A stretch of 64,000 nt of DNA from the NCBI RefSeq assembly GCF_017873335.1, contig NZ_JAGGKB010000001.1:806001-870000 (forward strand), written 5' to 3'. The first letter of the stretch is position 1; the number at the start of each line of letters is the position of its first letter. Shown piece after piece: positions 59,521 to 64,000 of the stretch. The DNA comes from Thermococcus stetteri (GTDB lineage: Archaea; Methanobacteriota_B; Thermococci; Thermococcales; Thermococcaceae). The notes beneath the pieces were generated by a model that saw only the letters and a list, made by a program, of their open reading frames with translations, had not been told where the DNA came from and did no database searches. Both the position numbers and the translations under genes were made by a program.

Positions 59521-59701
59521 CGAGTGCAGCGGTTCCATAGGAGACGGCTATTCCATGTTTGACCCCTAAGTACTCGGCAAATTCTCTCTCAAAGGCTTCA
59601 ACTTCCTTTCCATGGGCGAGCATTCCACTCTTCAAAACTTCAACAACAGCCTCTATTTCTTCTTCTCCAATTAAGGGTTTAGCGATTGGTATGTTCCTCA
59701 T
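59520..59701 (-). pseudogene. N-terminal fragment of a DegT/DnrJ/EryC1 aminotransferase
   Basis: About 60 codons: MRNIPIAKPLIGEEEIEAVV, SGMLAHGKEVEAFEREFAEYLG and HGIAVSYGTAAL are the start of a sugar aminotransferase (WlbC/WecE-like). The PLP-lysine domain is lost at the junction near 59520. GAGGCGG precedes the ATG, so the fragment may still be translated. Confidence 0.82.
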
Positions 59702-59711
59702 CTTTACCGCC

Positions 59712-60326
59712 TCACAAATCTTTTTCCGTTAAGTATCTTTCGTAATCCCCCTTCCTTATTTTAACCTCCCTCCCGCAGTGAGAACACTTGAAAATAATAT
59801 TGGCTTCATCTTCTCCGATTTTCTCCTTCAAGGGCCTTCCGCAGTAGCAGACAAAGCCCCTCAAGCGTGCCGGGTTGCCAAAGACAAGCCCGAAGGGAGG
59901 AACGTCTTTGGTAATAACGGCCCCGGCCCCAACCATCGCGTACTCGCCAATGGTTACGCCACAGACTATCGTTGCATGGGCCCCGATGCTTGCTCACTTT
60001 TTAACCAACGTCGGCACAACCTCCCAGTCCTCGTTGAAGGCTCTTGGGTAGAGGTCGTTGGTGAAGGTCATGTGAGGGCCGAGGAAGACGTCGTCCTCAA
60101 CTTTGACTCCCCTATAGACGCTCACTCCGTTCTGGATTTTTACGTTGTTTCCTATTTCAACGCCAACATCGATGTAGACGTCCTTTCCAATGTTGCAGTT
60201 CTTGCTTATCTTTGCCCCGGTTCTTATGTGGGCGAAGTGCCATATTCTGGTTCCCTCTCCAATCTCGGCTCCTTCCTCAACAACTGCCAGTGGATGGACG
60301 AAATATTTTTGAGGCATTTGAGACAC
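59712..60326 (-). pseudogene. WlbB-like UDP-amino-sugar N-acetyltransferase with in-frame TGA
   Basis: One frame of about 205 codons, interrupted by TGA at 59994-59996. The left-handed beta-helix repeats ([30 protein letters not shown]) continue after the stop as [18 protein letters not shown] and the C-terminal zinc-type CYCG...CSHCG part. At the stop position family members have Gly (GGA), so a single G to T change suffices. It would acetylate the 3-amino group of a UDP-diamino-glucuronate precursor. No sign of a selenocysteine context. Confidence 0.82.
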
Positions 60327-60379
60327 CAGAATATTGCAGATAATAACAATTAAAAAGCTATTGTTACTTGAAAGTCATA

Positions 60380-60642
60380 CTGTTTAGGATAATTGTGCCC
60401 TCACTTCCTGAAATCCCTGAGCAAAATCATCAGAAGGTTCACCAAATCGAGAACCAATCATAACAAAATTATACCAGAAGGCAAACAGAAAAGCAAACCT
60501 CTAAGCTTTCCACTCTTCACCCCCTGAAATGATTTTGGCTTGTAGCTTGGAGAGAAAACAAGAAGCAAATAATGGATTCAGCTTCCAGATTCCCCTTTTC
60601 TTTTCGGAGGTAGTATCAGAAACTCCTGCTTATCTTGGCAGT
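60380..60642. mobile_element. Internally deleted IS6-type relic (263 bp)
   Basis: Ends ACTGTTTAGGATAA and TTATCTTGGCAGT are degraded copies of the IS6 ends at 25616 and 26390. Inside, the AACAAAATTATACCAGAA region and the TTCAGCTTCCAGATTCCC region match the two ends of that element, with about 500 bp of transposase missing. It could be mobilised only in trans, like a MITE. The surrounding 60354-60728 has nothing else recognisable. Confidence 0.8.
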
Positions 60643-60728
60643 ATGCTTGGAAGTTGTTAAAAAGTTAAGAAAGCACGAGACCCTTGAATCAGGCAGAAGG
60701 GGCATTTGAACCAACATAGGACGCAGAA

Positions 60729-61613
60729 TTATAACCTTCCCAAAAACTTAAATATGTAAATCTTCGTCCTCACGTCAAAGATTGAGGAAAGAATTTCAGA
60801 TATATTGCCCCTCATTGTAGGATTTAGTCCAAAAGCTCTCAACAGGTCTTTTGCCCCACTCTTATCACCGCTGAAAAGCTTTAGGATACCTATCTGAAGG
60901 AGATGATAACTCAAGACCTTGGGATTATGCCTTATGTCTCCGTGGGCCTCTATCATCCTGTACCTACCGGTGAGATACTTTGCGAAGGAAAACTGGCCGG
61001 AATGAATTGTGTAATCAACCAGCGGCTCGTCTATGGCCCCAAAGCGGCATATCTTGGCCATCCTCAGCCACATGTCCCAGTCCTCGCAGGTTACGAAGTC
61101 TTCTCTGAATAATCCTGCCCTCTTGAAGCATTCCCTTCTTACCATTATCGTTGATGTTCCAGTTATATTGTCTTTTAGAAGGTGCCTGTACACATCCCCA
61201 CTCGCCTTCGGACGTTTTACCCCTATGATTTTATTCCGGTCAAGGTAATAGTAAGTAAAAGCCGTATATACAAGCCCGTAATCCTTGGGGAGCTCATTGA
61301 ATGCTTTGATCTGGAGCTCAAGCTTATCCTCCCTCCAGCGGTCGTCATCGTCAAGGAAAGCTATGAAGTTTCCCCTGGCCTTTAGAACACCAAGGTTACG
61401 GGCGTTGGCTATGCCCGTTCCAGTCTGAGGGATGTATCTGAGTCTTCTATCCTCAAAGGAACGCACGAGTTCTCTTATTGATTTACTTCTGGCGCCATCA
61501 ACAACAAGAACTTCAAAATCGTCGAAAGTCTGGGTTAGAACACTGTCGATGGCCCGTTTTAGAAGTTCATACCTCTTGTAGGTTGGTATAATAACCGAGA
61601 CTTCAGGCCTCAA
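60729..61613 (-). CDS. Family 2 glycosyltransferase (GT-A)
   Basis: 294 residues. VSVIIPTYKRYELLKRAIDS is the nucleotide-binding start, FIAFLDDDDRW the DxD region, and FREDFVTCEDWDMWLRM the acceptor/base region. Transfers a sugar to a surface glycan. It overlaps the cytidylyltransferase stop by 4 nt, so the three genes 60729-63489 form one operon. Confidence 0.92.
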   Translation of the reverse strand: MRPEVSVIIPTYKRYELLKRAIDSVLTQTFDDFEVLVVDGARSKSIRELVRSFEDRRLRYIPQTGTGIANARNLGVLKARGNFIAFLDDDDRWREDKLELQIKAFNELPKDYGLVYTAFTYYYLDRNKIIGVKRPKASGDVYRHLLKDNITGTSTIMVRRECFKRAGLFREDFVTCEDWDMWLRMAKICRFGAIDEPLVDYTIHSGQFSFAKYLTGRYRMIEAHGDIRHNPKVLSYHLLQIGILKLFSGDKSGAKDLLRAFGLNPTMRGNISEILSSIFDVRTKIYIFKFLGRL

Positions 61614-62299
61614 CTTCGTTCCTCCAGTGCCCTTATCAAGATTCTTGCAATCTCAACGTCTTCTCTAAAAGTTATCTTCAGGTTGAAGCAGTTGCATGGA
61701 AGCACGTACACATCAAACCCAGCGTCCATTGCCAGTAGAATATCGTGTGGGATCTCGTTCAACAGACCTCTAGAAGATGCATCCTCAAGTGTTTTTTTCA
61801 GGGCTACGTAACGGTACCCCGTTGGAGCCTCTCCCATTACGTACCTAGAGCGGTCGTGAATCCTTTTTACCTTCTCACCGTCGAGCTCTATTAAGTTCCC
61901 CGTTATTGGGTTCACAGTTGTCACCACATCCCTCTCGTCCAGAAGGGCAATTATCCTCTCGAAAATCCACCTTGGGGTAAATGGTCTTACGGCATCATGA
62001 ACTATAACCTTGGTTTCCTCGGATGCAACTTCCTTGAAGCCGTTGTATATTGATTCGTTTCTGGTCTTTCCCCCAATTGTGATTTTCTCTATCTTTGGGA
62101 AGCTCTCTTTCAGCTCTAAGGCTGTGTCCATAAACTGATGGTTGGATACCAGGACTATTTTGTCTATTTCATTGACTTTTGAAACGTTCTCCAGCGTGTA
62201 TTCTATCACCATCTTTTCTTCGATTCTGTAGTATTGCTTTGGAAGGCCAAGATTGGCCCTTCTTCCGATTCCACCGGCAAGAAGAATGAGCGTTGTCAT
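61610..62299 (-). CDS. IspD/TarI-like cytidylyltransferase (probably CDP-polyol synthesis)
   Basis: 229 residues. LILLAGGIGRRANLGLPKQYY is the CTP-binding loop, VSNHQFMDTAL, KVIVHDAVRPFTP the conserved Asp/Arg, and NPITGNLIELDGEKVKRIHDR the substrate loop. IspD itself belongs to the bacterial MEP pathway, which Thermococcales lack, so a TarI-like role making CDP-ribitol or CDP-glycerol is more likely, especially next to a TagF-like gene. Overlaps both neighbours by 4 nt. Confidence 0.85.
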   Translation of the reverse strand: MTTLILLAGGIGRRANLGLPKQYYRIEEKMVIEYTLENVSKVNEIDKIVLVSNHQFMDTALELKESFPKIEKITIGGKTRNESIYNGFKEVASEETKVIVHDAVRPFTPRWIFERIIALLDERDVVTTVNPITGNLIELDGEKVKRIHDRSRYVMGEAPTGYRYVALKKTLEDASSRGLLNEIPHDILLAMDAGFDVYVLPCNCFNLKITFREDVEIARILIRALEERS

Positions 62300-63489
62300 C
62301 CGTAGACCCCCTTTATCAGGTGCTTGTAAACTCTCTCCGAGGATTTATTGTCCTGTCCCACTTCGTAAAGAAGGTTTTTGACTGTTTCCCTCCACTCTGC
62401 GTCCATCTGGGGATCGTTCATGTATTCAATCAGGGCTTTTTTGAGGTTTTCTACAGTTTCAGGCTTCTTTCCAGGAGCAAAGAACTCATAGGGTAGAAGA
62501 AAACCGCTTTTTTGCTCTAGGGCTTCCCTGTCTGGTAGATAAAACACTATCGGCCTTTCCAAAAGGATGTAATCCTCGAAAATGCTCGAGTAGTCAGTTA
62601 TCATAATATCAAACGCTCCCATAATGTCGTTTATATTGAATAGATGCGACTGTAAAGGTTCATCAGTGAGCAGCGCGACGTTTGAATTTCCTTTTATCTT
62701 GGATTTTACTGCCTCAGCTACCAGTTTATGGGGCTTTATGACGAGCAAAACATTTTCTCTCCTGAGGAAGTCGAGAAAACTTTTTTGAAAGAGGCTCTCA
62801 ACGACATTAACGCTCGCCTGAAAGTCCTTTAGATAGCTGGTGTACCTGTATGTTGGTGCGTACAGAACGACATGGTCGTAGGTCTCTACGTCCCACCCCA
62901 AGATTGAAGAAAGAACCTCCTTTGCATCTTTCAAATGGTCAAAGAGGGCATCATTTCTGGGCTGTCCAAGGATTCTGAACTTCCTCGGGTTTATCATAAA
63001 TTGCCTCACGAAAGCCCCTACTACAAGCTCTGAAGTTGTCACAAAATCTGTTGTCCAGCGATCCATGTAAAGATAGAGGTCTCTAACTCCAAGTGGATGC
63101 TCATAGCCGGTCTTTTTGCCCGGGAGACCATGCCAGAGCTGTATCACTCTCTGCCCCATGTGCGGGGTTATCGGGAGGACATCCGTGGTAATAACAAATT
63201 CGGCCTGTAGAAGCTCTTTTAATCCTGAGAGAGAGTAGAGGGGAAGAATTTTCACCTCGGGGTATTTTTCTTTGAGTATATTCCTTACTGGAGAGTTCGG
63301 ATTGTGGAGAAGCCAGACCAGCTCATACTCATTTGTTCTGTCTGAAATGTATTTGAAAAGTACCAGTGCGTTATCTGACACGTCTGGAGTGGAGTAGAAG
63401 ACAATTCTGCTTTCATCTTTGGGCAGGATATTGGCCAGTGAGAGAAGCCTTGAAGCTATCAGCTGTTTTGTTACCCTGTTCATCGGCAC
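62296..63489 (-). CDS. TagF/TarF-like CDP-polyol phosphotransferase
   Basis: 397 residues. YSTPDVSDNALVLFKYI, QLWHGLPGKKTGYEHP with the catalytic His, VVLYAPTYRYTSYLKDF, VIKPHK and MITDYSSIFEDYILLERPIVFY are the conserved motifs of CDP-glycerol:polyglycerophosphate transferases. It would transfer glycerol- or ribitol-phosphate to a lipid-linked glycan. No signal peptide; peripheral to the membrane. First gene of the operon with the TarI-like and GT2 genes. Confidence 0.9.
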   Translation of the reverse strand: MPMNRVTKQLIASRLLSLANILPKDESRIVFYSTPDVSDNALVLFKYISDRTNEYELVWLLHNPNSPVRNILKEKYPEVKILPLYSLSGLKELLQAEFVITTDVLPITPHMGQRVIQLWHGLPGKKTGYEHPLGVRDLYLYMDRWTTDFVTTSELVVGAFVRQFMINPRKFRILGQPRNDALFDHLKDAKEVLSSILGWDVETYDHVVLYAPTYRYTSYLKDFQASVNVVESLFQKSFLDFLRRENVLLVIKPHKLVAEAVKSKIKGNSNVALLTDEPLQSHLFNINDIMGAFDIMITDYSSIFEDYILLERPIVFYLPDREALEQKSGFLLPYEFFAPGKKPETVENLKKALIEYMNDPQMDAEWRETVKNLLYEVGQDNKSSERVYKHLIKGVYG

Positions 63490-63557
63490 ACCCTAAAATG
63501 ACTGGTACTAAAGATTTTTAACGATTCCCCTACTTAGAATCATTGAGGGGAATATCA

Positions 63558-64000
63558 GTGACAAAGGTCTCCGTGATTGTCCCGGTGTACAATATGAAAA
63601 ATTACATTCCACGACTCCTGCAATCGATCGAAAACCAAACTTACGATAGATGGGAGCTTATTCTGGTTGACGATCACTCAGATGATGGTACCTACGAGCT
63701 ACTTCTCGACTTTAGGGACAAACACCCCGACAAGGTTGAAGTTTTGAGGACACCAAAGCCGAGAAGCAGTCCAATGGTAGGAAAGAACATCGGGATAGAG
63801 GTGTCATCTGGAAGATATATAGCTTTCATAGACAGCGACGACTGGTGGAGCGAGACGTTTTTAGAGGACACTGTCAGTAAAATGGATGGAGTTGATGGAA
63901 CTTGCACCGAGTATTATGACGTCCTCGAGAGAGATGGCAAGAAAATTCACGTGAAATTTTCTAAGAAGGGGGAAGTCTCTTGGGAAGATGTGCTAAAGCT
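63558..64000 (+). CDS. Family 2 glycosyltransferase (3' end outside window)
   Basis: 147 codons are visible. GTG start 63558 has GAGGGG 8 nt upstream; TKVSVIVPVYNMKNYIPRLL and RYIAFIDSDDWWSE are the nucleotide-binding and DxD motifs of GT2. Divergent from the TagF-like operon across 68 bp. It shows the surface-glycan region continues past the window. Confidence 0.9.
   Translation, partial: MTKVSVIVPVYNMKNYIPRLLQSIENQTYDRWELILVDDHSDDGTYELLLDFRDKHPDKVEVLRTPKPRSSPMVGKNIGIEVSSGRYIAFIDSDDWWSETFLEDTVSKMDGVDGTCTEYYDVLERDGKKIHVKFSKKGEVSWEDVLK

Noticed and set aside
59994-59996. Selenocysteine at TGA in the acetyltransferase
   Set aside because: The family has Gly here, not Cys, and no SECIS-like element was seen; Thermococcales are not known to use selenocysteine.
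61610-62299. Calling the cytidylyltransferase IspD of the MEP isoprenoid pathway
   Set aside because: Archaea of this group make isoprenoids by mevalonate, and the neighbours are glycan and TagF-like genes, so a CDP-polyol role is preferred.

Overview
The window is a piece of a hyperthermophilic archaeal chromosome, almost certainly Thermococcus or a close Thermococcales relative. This rests on gene content: a GlmD/GlmA chitin-catabolic pair, a twin-intein class II ribonucleotide reductase, DUF835 and DUF1616 proteins, archaeal CCA enzyme and ThpR, archaeal RmlA with a beta-helix tail, GGTG/GGAGG ribosome binding sites and TATA boxes 25-35 nt before leaderless starts. All calls come from reading the sequence; no database search was run.

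Layout. 1-3182: end of glmD and complete glmA (chitobiose/glucosamine breakdown). 3188-24692: mostly intact housekeeping genes, namely an SF2 helicase, DUF835 protein, ileS, inosine/xanthosine triphosphatase, EamA transporter, GH57 enzyme, cca-thpR, a purine phosphoribosyltransferase, nrdJ with two inteins, a ferritin-like protein, a NagD-type phosphatase and a DUF1616 protein. 24830-37677: surface-polysaccharide region with flippases, glycosyltransferases, AlkP/sulfatase-family enzymes and a methyltransferase, heavily damaged by an IS6 element, frameshifts, a nonsense codon and truncations. 37750-44553: intact redox/metal block with TauE, sufC-sufB/D, a DGC protein, an HdrA-like mini-protein, a ferredoxin, a NifX-like protein, a CDF transporter, OsmC and MFS; two identical GTTGAGAAC palindromes resembling SurR sites sit before two of its promoters. 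44561-49960: rearrangement patchwork with an AbiEi/ABC-2 fusion, an STT3/transposase fusion, an intact AbiEi-AbiEii pair and an AAA-DUF234 ATPase, partly bounded by direct repeats. 49995-54189: rmlABCD for dTDP-L-rhamnose with a VapBC pair inserted. 54365-59371: sulfate activation/PAPS group (tauE, cysC, AlkP, DHH, truncated sat) with another toxin-antitoxin pair. 59372-60642: remnants of a UDP-diacetamido-sugar (Wlb-type) pathway and an IS6 relic. 60729-64000: GT2, an IspD/TarI-like cytidylyltransferase, a TagF-like polyol-phosphate transferase and a divergent GT2 cut by the window end.

The main biological story is a cell-surface glycan locus being taken apart and rebuilt: three copies of a flippase 5' end, several chimeric junctions, five toxin-antitoxin loci or relics and at least ten broken genes, set between intact housekeeping blocks. 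The most promising possible new system is the SurR-type-site-associated block (DGC protein, HdrA-N-like protein, ferredoxin, NifX-like protein, adjacent Suf genes). The second is the CDP-polyol/TagF-like pair, which implies a teichoic-acid-like phosphopolymer in an archaeon.
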